Below, in pieces: positions 34,923-44,665 of a stretch of 64,000 bases of DNA. The notes under the pieces were generated by a model. That model did not search any database, was not told where the DNA came from, and saw only the letters and a program-made list of their open reading frames with translations. A program made the position numbers and the translations under genes. Position 1 is the stretch's first letter. Every line of letters begins with the position of its first letter. This DNA is from Mesodorylaimus sp. YZB2_4 (Eukaryota > Nematoda > Enoplea > Dorylaimida > Dorylaimidae): NCBI GenBank assembly GCA_030248295.1, contig JASANH010001671.1:310001-374000 (forward strand), read 5' to 3'.

Positions 34923-35962
34923 GATACAGGAACGGGAATCATAACACGTGGGTGGAGGTATACTACAGCCTGTATCAGTCTTCACAGGAGACCATCATAA
35001 AACCGTCGTATCCTAGGTCTGAGGTCCGACCGTTCAACCTTGCCGACTGTCCAGCCTTGCCGACCGTCCAGAGTTTCCGACTAATAATAAGAGGGTGATT
35101 GCCGCGATATTCAAACTGTATGAACTGTGCTAAATGCATTTTGATTCGCACCTTCAATGGCGAAGTCCGGCCACATACTCTACAAATCGTTTTCGACAGT
35201 CAAACCGATTTTCACTTAAATAAATTGATATATAAAATTGATGCACGCTCCCCTTAGCTCTCTGTTCCATTGCATAATATACATGCAAGTGACGCTGAGT
35301 CTGCGGCAATAAGGCACCAAAGCCATTCATGACTGGAACTCGCGCTCGAGTTTGCAAGAATCTCAGAATCTGCAAGAATCGCGAGGTGAGTTTCTTGCAG
35401 ACAATGCAAGAATGTATTGAGGGTTGGGTGATGTCACCCGAGGTCGTGCTTCATTCTGTTATTCCAGCCCTCTGCATGGTTGTTCGTCCTTGGACCAAGC
35501 CTGCCCACCCACCAAGGGTGGATATACTGATGGGCACAAAGTCCGTTAATTGTGTTCATCTTTCGTGAACACTTCTCGCAACAAATTCCGGAAAATTTTC
35601 AAACGAGAAGCAACCTCTGTTACATACTATGCGTTACAGTGCGCACAACTTCCGATAAACTTTCAGAACAGAAAATGTACTTGCCATCATATTTTGTATA
35701 CTGTAGATGACCATTGGTCGGCAACATAGGACGGGTTTGACCTCTCCCGTATCCTTATACATTAGTCGGCCGGCAACCCTGAACGGTCGGCAAGGCTGGG
35801 CAGTCGGCAAACTAGAATATATTCCATAAAACAAATGGTCCTTGCAGTGTAACGTTAGAGCACGGGAGTTACAACGGCTGCGGTGTCCAAAGTCATTCAC
35901 GCTCTCGACGTCCTGCGAGACAGTCGCATCTTCGTTTGCGTGACCGAGCTCGCACGAAGCGA
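34923..35962. other. Intergenic, no gene supported
   Basis: No coding frame with recognisable features. An acceptor-like ttgcag near 35847 leaves open the possibility that the next gene has an upstream exon. Confidence 0.4.
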
Positions 35963-36819
35963 ATGCCAGGAGAGTCGGATTCTTCGCGTCCTTCGAACTG
36001 GCCGGATCCGACATTTTTTCACAAAGATTGGGCGCAACCAAATTCACACCAAAGAGACGAGGACAAGACGAACGAGCCGAGTCGTAAAATCGCTGAAAAC
36101 GCATTCACTCAAAGGGTGAGTTAGGCATATATGGACTAAGATTTCCGCTGGTAGCTAGCTATCATGTTTTCTAGGATCGCTCACGAAGCAACATTACGAT
36201 GGACCAGTCCGCGGCGAACATCTCGCGTGTGCCGTGGCGTTCCGTCCGTACTCCTCGTCGAAGCAAAAAGCCCGAGCGGGAGGTGGCCACTCCCATAACT
36301 GACAACCAGACAACGTCGTCGATGAACTCGGAGGTCGAGCAATACGTGCCTTATTCAGACGTTCAGAAACTCCTGGCCATCATCGCCGACGGAGAAGAAA
36401 AGTGTTGCTGCCGCTGTTCGAATCCACCCGAACCGTCTTTTCAACGTCCAAGTCAAGAGTCGGATCGAGCGGACTCCAAATTGAGTGAAGGACGGAAATT
36501 CGCCCGTTTCATTCGCCGGAACAAAGCCATGAAATTGGAACCCATGGTATTCATTAGTTTTTGTTCTTCAAACTCACTTGCCACTGTACCTTCGTTTTAG
36601 CGATGCGGCGGAGGGCCAGCAGCCGACGTGGAGGAGGACACGTTGAAGGCTGTACGAGATCGAGATGATGGGTGGCTGGAGAGCGACGATTCCCGGAAAG
36701 CGTGCCGCTGGTGCGAGTTGAAAAGGAATCCTGTCGGAAAGGCGGCCGAGTACGTGTTGGTTATCGGCGTGACGATGGTCATGATCGGCGTGATCAAACA
36801 AATCTGCAGCAACAAATGA
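35963..36819 (+). CDS. Cys-rich, C-terminally anchored membrane protein, unknown function
   Basis: Three exons, 35963-36115, 36175-36546 and 36601-36819, all phase 0 with GT-AG borders, give 247 aa. The ATG at 35963 (MPGESDSSRPSNWPDPTFFH) is the first in frame. The frame stays open upstream to a possible acceptor, so an earlier exon is conceivable. The first two thirds are hydrophilic and Ser/Arg-rich with a basic stretch (RSVRTPRRSKKPER) and a CCCRC cluster (KCCCRCSNPPEP). The C-terminus has a CxxC (RKACRWCELKRNP) followed by one hydrophobic helix (AEYVLVIGVTMVMIGVIKQI) and a five-residue tail, the layout of a tail-anchored ER or mitochondrial membrane protein with its bulk in the cytosol. 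The two Cys groups could bind metal. No family recognised. Confidence 0.75.
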
Positions 36820-37189
36820 AGCCGGTCTTGTGTGATCAATGATGCAACGGGAGGCGTTTTCACGAATGAGCTTGTCAGCGCTGTCTAGCTATCGCACTTG
36901 TTTCATGAGTGATGTTAACAAATCGAACTCGAACACTCGATTCAGTGTCACAGGAAAAGTCAGGTTCTGAAAAAGTAATGAGTCACCTTGTAAGCCGGTG
37001 ATAAAGCGCATTGATCTACAAAATTCTTGGAGCTCGCAGACACTATGCACTACAGACAGCAGGTTTCATACATGGTTTCGATGTGAACTCGACACGAATC
37101 GGACAGCGAGGATGGTCGATAGCTGTCCGTGTAAGACACTTTTGCTGCCACGTATGCATGTGTAACCAAGCGTAGGAGGGAGGCGGCCG
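36820..37189. other. Intergenic spacer, no gene supported
   Basis: Short stretch between the tail-anchored gene and the R1 repeats with no coding signal seen. Confidence 0.4.
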
Positions 37190-37775
37190 ACCGAAGTCGG
37201 CGGGACAAAAACTCCGACTGGAGCTGGATAGTCTTGCGACTATACCTACGGCTGATACATCAACCCCTCGGGTTGGCGTTTCCCAGCCAGGGGAGAGTAT
37301 CGATTACTCTCTCCCACTCTCCATGGCCTACCAGGCACGAGGGTTACATTCCTCCCATCGACAGAAGAAGCGATGACCCCGTCGCTCTTCCCGGAAGGAA
37401 GACCTCACCCTCTCACGAGGGCCGACCCTACACTGCCTTCGCAATGCGGACGGTACCCGCTCCTCGGTGGCCAGCCGAGGCCTAGGTGTCGGTACTAAAC
37501 GTCCCAGACCGTGACGAACATGGGCGCACCCAGCGGTTCGACGGGGATTACACCACTATGGATGGCCCTAAGGACCGTGACGCCAATGTAACCAAGCCTG
37601 GCAGGCGTAGGAGGGAGGCGGCCGACCGAAGTCGGCGGGACAAAAACTCCGACTGGAGCTGGATAGTCTTGCGACTATACCTACGGCTGAAACATTAACC
37701 AGAGAGGTTGACGTTTCCCAGCCAGGGGAGAGTATCGATTACTCTCTCCCACTCGCCATGGCCTACCAGGCACGA
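37190..37775 (+). repeat. Tandem pair of repeat R1 (copies B and C, offset 434 bp)
   Basis: The block cgtaggagggaggcggccga at 37171 recurs at 37605. The following 170 bp (gtcggcgggacaaaaactcc, gagctggatagtcttgcgac, gtttcccagccaggggagag) are nearly identical in both units up to cacgagggttacattcct, where they diverge. Repeat R4 follows the second unit directly. Confidence 0.8.
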
Positions 37776-37796
37776 GGGTTACATTCCTCGAGTGCC

Positions 37797-38005
37797 TGAT
37801 CTGAGCTTGCTCTGTGAGCACTTCGGGCTCAGGTCCGTCAGAACCCCTTTGACGGCCGGCACGTGCGGCTGCTCCCCGAATTGTGAGTCTACACGGCCTT
37901 ATTGGTGTGGGGATAGTAAACTATATCAATAAGTGTCCGTGGACTGCGTGGGTTGGTTCCTGGCTTGAGCCATCCTCTGGACAGCCCTAGTTCTATCCTA
38001 GGGCG
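37797..38005 (+). repeat. Dispersed repeat R4, copy B
   Basis: Near-identical to 18300-18500, interrupted only by small indels. It abuts R1, so R1 and R4 may be pieces of one longer transposable element. Confidence 0.8.
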
Positions 38006-38042
38006 AACCAAGGATTTCACATGGCTATTTAGACTTCCCTCC

Positions 38043-38470
38043 CAGTGTTGCCAGACATGGCAGAATTCTGCCATATTGGAAGAATTTTAAGGCTGTGGCA
38101 GCAGGCCATGGCAGAATTTGTGGCAGTTTAGAGAAATTTGTGGAAGTTTTGGCATATTTCAGGACACTGAAACTTGTTGCAGCGCGGATTATTGGTTTCG
38201 CCTGTTTTTTGCCTCCCGATGAAACTGTCCGCTGTGTTGTACCTGCGTAGGGCAGAAGTTCTCTCTTGATGATTGATTTATCTGACCACACCGATCTGAT
38301 GATCTGATCTTTCGCGATGTAGAGAATGATAGTGTGATGTCGCGGCACGTCAAACTGCGATATGATTCAGCAGATTTCGTTCATGAGGCTCTGATGGCAG
38401 AATTTGGCAGAATTTTGGCCATTTTTAGGTTTCATTGGCAGGTTTTCGATTTTAGCATCTGGCAACGCTG
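38043..38470. mobile_element. Non-autonomous hAT-type element with 8-bp target duplication
   Basis: 428 bp. Left terminus CAGTGTTGCCAGA and right terminus TCTGGCAACGCTG are inverted with one mismatch and fit YARNG. The 8 bp ttccctcc occur immediately before (38035-38042) and after (38471-38478), a perfect target duplication. Subterminal clusters of TGGCAGAATT-type words lie at both ends (38055-38155 and 38394-38450). No transposase frame, so it must have been moved in trans. Confidence 0.92.
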
Positions 38471-38514
38471 TTCCCTCCACCCCTATTCAGCTGCTGTCAA
38501 TGTGCCAGTCGGGG

Positions 38515-39040
38515 TACAGTAACCATACTTTCCCGCCCTCGAACGATTTACAGGATGGTCGAAACAAACGGATTCGTGACCATCGAGACGACCGAAACAA
38601 GGTCGTAAAACTCGGACGTTGTACAATGACTGACAGAGACCATGTGGACGGCCTCCAGGTCGAGTGGTAGATGCAAGACAGGGGCTGACGTGAACGACAC
38701 GTGCGAAGCCTACGCCGAGTGTGGTGGGCTCGGATGGGGCACGAGCTGCCGACATCCCGCGAGCGAGGACGCGTGGTTCGGTTGGTTCAAGGTGGCGGAG
38801 CAGGTAGTAGGAGTGTGAGGAGTAGCAGTGGTGTTGTGAGGTGTTAGAGAGACTGATGAGGGATTTCTTTGCCGTCGGAGCGCTAAGGGCATGTCTCAGG
38901 TCCGCGGGTACCATCGAGAGGAACGAGCGTGTGCAGACGAGTTGATTTTAAGGTTTCTTAAGTTACCCAATAAATCTAAGTGGTGTTACCGTACCAGGTT
39001 CAGGATAGGCAAGGTAGGATAGCGCGTAAAGACACAGCCG
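38515..39040 (+). repeat. Dispersed repeat R2, copy B
   Basis: Second copy of the repeat at 6350-7115, shorter in the GC-rich interior. Begins tacagtaacc with a tttcccgccc block and ends with the caggttcaggata block. Confidence 0.55.
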
Positions 39041-39084
39041 CCTTGTTCTGCTGAATTCCGTCGAAAAAATCGCATATTCACTGC

Positions 39085-39138
39085 ATCTCATTCTCATTCA
39101 TTTCATCTCATCTCGTTCATTTTTCCTCTCATTCACTG
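39085..39138. repeat. Short-word patch (tctcattc)
   Basis: TCTCATTC, CATTCATTTC and TCTCATCTC recur in a 50-bp pyrimidine-rich run. It could be plain low-complexity sequence. Confidence 0.3.
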
Positions 39139-39304
39139 CTTGTTGCAGATCAGATATACTGCTCCGTAGTCTGACTGATATTGCGCCACTGCCTCTTGAG
39201 ACCACTATTCTCTTTCTTTAACAGTCGATAGGATTTACTTTGCGGTCAACATTTTTAAAAACCTTGACAGAGCGTGATTATTTTTCTTTGGTCACCAACT
39301 TTCT

Positions 39305-40276
39305 CTACACTCTCTCTGATTTTTGATTCGCAGTCTCCATTTCTTCTGCTGTATTATTAGTACAGCACGGGAGAACCGCATATCTCACTCTTCTGTATCC
39401 CCAAACAAGTGCTATCCAATTCACCACAAGGTCCACCACCATCAGAAGACCCGCATAGGCGCTCAAACGCAAGGACAAAGGCGAATTGGCTTTTGCGAGT
39501 CCGGCGCCAGTCCTCATGATCCTCGTCACTAATGACAAGCCACAGTGAAGTAAGACCATGTTACGCAACGTAGGCATCAATGAAAGTTGGCGTCTCAGTT
39601 GGCGTTCTTGTCCAGAGGCATCTTGACTTCTTAGTCGACTTATCTTTCTTTTTAAGAAGGCTAGAAGAATCAGATAGATCGACAGCGTAAGAATGACAAG
39701 GACCAAGTCGATGTGTTGGGTGAAAGCGTTGAACGCTTCACTCGGGCCACTGTACGAGTTGACACACGCAACTATTCTGCCTGATCCAACAAAGGCGAAT
39801 GGGACCTTCAATAATAAAACAATGGCGTAAGTCGACGTGCAAAGGAACGCAGCTTGCTTGACACTGAGCAGGCGATAGAAAGTTGGTGCCATGATGGCCA
39901 GTGCACGATCCAAGACCAAAATCAATAAAAGTGTGATTTCTAATGTGAAACCGAAGAGTACAGAAAAGTGGATCCCATTGCAGGCAGCTCCAGATAGTCG
40001 ACTCGACACTAGTTTGACTGTGCGCAATACACGGTAGATCCCAAGTATAACTAGCTGCATGCTGAGGAAGGCACGGCATAAGACAAGGCCCAAGACGACG
40101 ATGAAAAACCGACTACGCAGCTTCTTATTGCGTGCAATACCGATGGCAGTCAGGACATAGCCTATGGATGTAAGGATGCCGCCAATCAAGTAAAACACGA
40201 CGAACATGATCCAAAGTTCCGTCTCGCCGAGGCCAACGTTCAAGGTAGTCGTATTCGTCGAGTTGATAAGATTCAT
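39305..40276 (-). CDS. Seven-transmembrane receptor (nematode Srsx-like), complete
   Basis: Intronless, 323 aa from the ATG at 40274-40276 (MNLINSTNTTTLNVGLGETE), which gives a short N-glycosylatable extracellular end. Seven hydrophobic segments follow. TM1 is around FVVFYLIGGILTSIGYVLTA. TM3 ends in LVLDRALAIMAPTFYRLL, with DRA replacing DRY. TM4 is CTSTYAIVLLLKVPFAFVG, TM5 LVLVILTLSIYLILLAFL. TM7 contains VNWIALVWGYRRVRYAVLP, where NWIAL replaces NPxxY. The cytoplasmic tail is short and has a CC pair. Class A-like topology and length fit nematode chemoreceptor families such as Srsx. The ligand cannot be guessed. A detached fragment of a paralogue lies at 34848-34922. Confidence 0.85.
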   Translation of the reverse strand: MNLINSTNTTTLNVGLGETELWIMFVVFYLIGGILTSIGYVLTAIGIARNKKLRSRFFIVVLGLVLCRAFLSMQLVILGIYRVLRTVKLVSSRLSGAACNGIHFSVLFGFTLEITLLLILVLDRALAIMAPTFYRLLSVKQAAFLCTSTYAIVLLLKVPFAFVGSGRIVACVNSYSGPSEAFNAFTQHIDLVLVILTLSIYLILLAFLKRKISRLRSQDASGQERQLRRQLSLMPTLRNMVLLHCGLSLVTRIMRTGAGLAKANSPLSLRLSAYAGLLMVVDLVVNWIALVWGYRRVRYAVLPCCTNNTAEEMETANQKSERV

Positions 40277-41222
40277 GTTGGACAGTAAAGCGCAAAAACA
40301 CGATAACACGAAATCGTGTGATCACAAAACTGGCACCAACTTGCCAAGTGGACTGCACTTGGGGTATTGGGTTGTCAAAGCGATGCTGCTCCTTAGTCCA
40401 TGAAATAATGTCTTTTGACCGCCCACATAGGGCTCTCTAAAGATAAAAGGACATCGAACAAAGCACATTCAAGAACGGGTGAAATGCGCCTACGCGCAGT
40501 CTTTAGTTGACCTCTTTCGAAAAGACCTTATTTCCATTTCCATGCTTCGGTCTCTAGTTACGTCATGATCACGCTTTGTTATTCGCGGACTTGGCGCTTG
40601 GCATCCGCTTCTAAGAAGACCTTAGAAGAAACGTGTTTTCTGACCCAGCACCTTAGAAGAGGAAAATGGTAAAGCGAATAGAATAAAATATCAATACTCG
40701 CCGCTGTCACTGTTACGCCTTCTCAAGGGGATCTGATTTCTCCGTCTGTTGAAGAAAGTTCATGTTCGAGCCAAATGGCACCTGTGGCTTCTGGTCTATC
40801 TAAACAAGTTCTGTCTCAACGTATCGGCCGTACAATCCAGTAATTTGAAGCTGATGGCACCGTTTATTTGCATTACGGGACTGGCTGTGTTAGTGTTTTT
40901 TAAACAGAAAGACAAAAACCGCCATGCGACTTTGCCAAGTCAATTAGTAGTCTTTCGAAGCTATTCTCTCATGGCTATTCATAGAAAGCGGGTAGAAGCG
41001 CTGGAAGGGCAAGGCAAGCCAGCTAGCATATGTCCTACTTGCCCCTCCTCTCTTATCTGGTGTGCTTTAACATGCAGGTCGAACTCATCTTTTTTGCGCC
41101 TGTTGCAGATTCTGCTGTAATTCCCGCACAAATGTCAACACAGAATGAGCTGAGGCATGCAAACCAGTAATCTCGAAAGGAAAGCCAAAACATAAGATCA
41201 CGATCGAAGGCATCACAGTTTT
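40277..41222. other. Intergenic, no gene supported
   Basis: No recognisable coding exon, repeat pair or RNA gene seen between the receptor and the next gene. Confidence 0.4.
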
Positions 41223-42002
41223 CTAGAATGGGCAATTCTTCTCATCGCCGTTGTATTGGAGCCACTCGGCACGCAGGCGCTGGCGAATGAAGTCGTGGCG
41301 TTTGATGGTGGCATTGTTCATTTTTACTGCGATCAACTGCTTGCGTCCGCTGGTCGCCGGAATCAAAGAGGCGGCGCTGGCACTGCATTTGCTCGTCGAG
41401 ATAGACGATGAGCTTTCTTTGGCCTTGATCGAAGGCATTGAGACCTTGGATTCCACCGACTTGCACGGAATTCGCCCACGTTGCGTCGAATTCAGAGAGT
41501 TCATCGCGGACCGTATCGGTTTCCTGGCCGCAGAAGTCACGTTTACGATCGGGTAAGTTTTGGCAACGTTGCGCTTCATTGAGATGGCGAGACGAGATTG
41601 AGTCACATTTGAGGTGGCGTTTCGTTTGGTGGTTCCTGAAACGAAATGCTCGTCGTTTTATGATTCTGCCATTGCATCTGTCTCTCTCTCTCCAAAGCAA
41701 GAGGCACGCCTCTGAAACGGAAAGCTTGGTATACCTTCATCGGAAAATCGCACACGTCGGCCAATCGATGCGTCGCCCGCAGCCACTTTTGCGCTTCCCG
41801 CCTCAGCCACGTCACTAGCAATCATCGAGGGAAAATCTCGCCCATTTTCCACGTCATCGCTTCGGGTTCCTGCCGATCCAACGAAAGGCGGATGCATTTG
41901 GCGACCAGCCACCGATGCGCCAAACAAACGCTCGTAGCTGGACGGCGGCCATCGGAATTCCTTGCCGTCCTGCACACCCGAATTGGGATCTCGTTGACTC
42001 AT
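41223..42002 (-). CDS. Two-exon gene, 226 aa, unknown function
   Basis: Exon 1 is 41735-42002 (ATG, MSQRDPNSGVQDGKEFRWPP), exon 2 is 41223-41635, acceptor catttcgtttcag, donor GTATAC, phase 1. The N-terminal half is hydrophilic (SYERLFGASVAGRQMHPPF, GDASIGRRVRFSDE). The C-terminal half is Ser/Lys-rich, ending in a basic helix (NNATIKRHDFIRQRLRAEWL) and the tail QYNGDEKNCPF. A second frame through exon 2 is also open and looks coding in its first half (SEFDATWANSVQVGGIQGLN), but it would not match the splice phase. No family recognised. A basic nuclear or scaffold protein is possible. Confidence 0.55.
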
Positions 42003-43715
42003 TGCAGATGCTCTCAACCGCTATACTCGACAGTCGACTTGCAGAATGAGTTGTGAACGTCTCTGGTGATTTCAATTTACTTACGTGAAGCAGTGTAAAG
42101 CGCAGTTTCGCGCAGGCTACTGAACAGATTCTCCGTCTTGTCTCTGACGTCTAGCTTTGGCATATTCTACCGTGTACCGATACTCGATATTGCCCAGTTA
42201 TGAGCACAGAATCGAAGGTGTACACTGGTTAAGGCAAGACAGGAGAGAACGGCTCACTAAAGTTCTACCTACCTCCTCTCACACCCACAGGAGATAACAT
42301 CAAAGAGGGCCAAATTCTTTCGCAGAATTCACTTTCGCTGCCTCGCGCAGTCGTCGTGCTTCTTGCAGCAAAATAATGCATGCTGTATGTGAACTATAGT
42401 GTATGCATTTTTCTCTCTGCCAGCTGCCTTTTACGTGCACCCATATCGCTTCATCACCTTTTTCTTCTCTGACTTGTAGGTTCAGAACGCTGATCGTTTT
42501 TCCTCCTCCTCACGCTGATCGTCTCTTTTTCCACCGAGCTAACCAACCAACTGATTATTGAACGACGACTGTTTGTGCGTAAAAATGAAAATAGATAGCC
42601 TGGAAGTAATTGAAATCAAGTCTGTGTGCATGTGTGTGAGTGTGTGTGAACGCTGTGTGCTATTTTCAGGAAACTTGCCTAATGCAACCAACCAGTCGTA
42701 TTATGCTCAGGCACTGCATGCCACACGGAATCTTTCGCACCGAAATCTGCTACTTCATCATCAACACTTTTCGACATAGCTACAAGAGAGCTCTGCCGCT
42801 GACGTTTTGATGTGTGTCATTTTCACCGTCTCAGCTGCACCTGAATTTGGCACATTCACATTTCTGTTTCGTTTGAGTTTACTGTTCCTTTCGGGGCTTA
42901 ACTGCTATCAAATTTGAATGACCCATCATATCCATGCCAACAGTACGTAAGTGTCCGTGCGAGAAATGACAGTTTGTGTTTGCCTGCTGGGAGGACAATG
43001 GTGAAGTCCGCAGCACCCTCACAGCCAGCCGTTCCGACAATTGGGACCTCGACGGAACTCCAGAGAGATGAAACACGTCGACTTTTGTAGCTCAGAGGCC
43101 TTATAGCCACAGACAGGAGACGCAGCACAACTACTCGTATGGCACGCAATGCCCGCTGTAGTATCAGTAATAGTTGTGAGTGATTCACGGAGGGATTGCA
43201 AAACAGCAGTCTTGCATAAGCTACAACTCTAACCAATAACTGCCCAGAACTGCCTGCATAAGCTGCAAATCCAGTTTGAATATACGCCAAGTTTGCCAAA
43301 ACTAATTGTTATCTAAACAACTCTGTTTTCGTGCAAGTAAGTGTTTTTGTCACAAGGACTTGACGTGCAAAACGTCAATCTATTGTCCTTCCGCTTTCTA
43401 TTTTTCGCACTGGCACTACCAAGGTCAACTACTTGAAACTTTCGAAAACAAGAGGAAGCTGCCAGATGTTTCGAGTATTTTAAACCGCTAGCTGTTACTT
43501 TGGCACACGGGCTGCCATGCGCTCGAGGAGAACGAGTACTTGACATGTTCACAAGAAGGTAACATTCACCTCAGAAAATACTTCTGTACGTGACTTTATG
43601 TTTGTTGACTTTGAGCCCTGAAACTTATTAAAAGGAGGTGCAGACCTCGGACTCCCACAAACAATACTTCTTTAACGTGAAAATTTATTGGAAATCTTTG
43701 AACAAAAATTGAAAA
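42003..43715. other. Intergenic between two divergent genes, nothing recognised
   Basis: Presumably contains the promoters of the minus-strand gene (start 42002) and of the HSP-12 gene (start 43716). No heat-shock element could be assigned with confidence and no other gene is supported. Confidence 0.4.
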
Positions 43716-44417
43716 ATGCAAACCGAGCGTCGTAATTCGGCTAGTTTGTGGGACTGGCCACTACAAAATAACGATGGCCTTGTGCTTGTGCACAATGATG
43801 GCGATCGTTTTGAGGCCGATTTGCAAGTGCCGACATTTCGTGCTGATGAAATAAATGTAAGTAGATTATTGATTTTATGTTACTTACGGGATATGGCCCC
43901 CCTCGTATCTGGGACCGCTGCTTCTTTTTTCAAGTCTGCATGTCTCACTGCCTAAACTGAAGATCCGTGAGCTTGTGGCACCATTTTTGGCAGCTTTGGG
44001 GACAAAAAACTTGCTTAAACTGACGATAACATGACCTGTCTTGAAGACTTGCTAAAAAATTTTCACTGAGCAGGATTTGAACCCTGACCCTAAAATGCAA
44101 ACTTGCTAATTACTTGGCCTTAATTGATTTGCACTTGTCTGTATGTAAGTAATTACCGTAGTCAGTGAGGATGAGACAAAGTACCCCCTTATTCCAAATG
44201 AGCCCTCACAATCGTCAGCTACCACGTCTTTCTTATTCAGGTGAAGGTGATGAAGGACGAGCTGGTCGTCTATTGTTATCAAGATCGCGGCGGTGGTCGC
44301 ACGCCTCGAGAAATACACAGAACCTACGTCCTCCCATCCGATGTTGACACGAAGACGTTGAAATCAACTGTGAAAAAAGATGGCGTCTTGCAGATCGTAG
44401 CTTCAAAGAAGAAGTGA
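43716..44417 (+). CDS. HSP-12-type small heat-shock protein
   Basis: Two exons (43716-43856, 44241-44417, phase 0) encode 105 aa, almost nothing but an alpha-crystallin domain. After a short N-terminus comes LWDWPLQNNDGLVLV, matching the WDWPLQ...DGVV... start of C. elegans HSP-12 proteins. Then FEADLQVPTFRADEINVKV (beta strands 2-4), HRTYVLPSDVD and LKSTVKKDGVLQIVASKKK. As in HSP-12 proteins there is no long N-terminal arm and no C-terminal I-x-I/V anchor, features linked to small oligomers and weak or no general chaperone activity. It may serve stress or dauer-like physiology, which is inference. The 384-nt intron carries a tRNA-like SINE fragment. Confidence 0.88.
44060..44130 (-). repeat. 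tRNA-related SINE fragment in the HSP-12 intron
   Basis: On the minus strand GGCCAAGTAATTAGCAAG is followed about 25 bp later by a B box GGTTCAAATCC. The spacing resembles a tRNA 5' half plus T-arm, but no complete cloverleaf forms. Confidence 0.4.
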
Positions 44418-44665
44418 TGATGCGGGCGGTATGACTGGGTAACTTGTAAAAATAGATATTAGTATTATGTTCGCGTAGTATAAACCCTTGCACTACTTGC
44501 AGTGTGACTTTTATGTACAAATTCTCACTAATATGATCCTGGCTTGCATTTCCGAAAAAGACTCACTATACCTTGTTTACGAGTAACAGCAGGCGCACGC
44601 ATCTATGCATGCACTGTAGTCAGTCTTCCACTCTCGCAACAAGTAGCTCATAAGTTCTGACATTT

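Noticed and set aside
37234..37698. Two open frames in the R1 tandem
   Set aside because: They lie in a dispersed repeat and are not kept open in the other copies.
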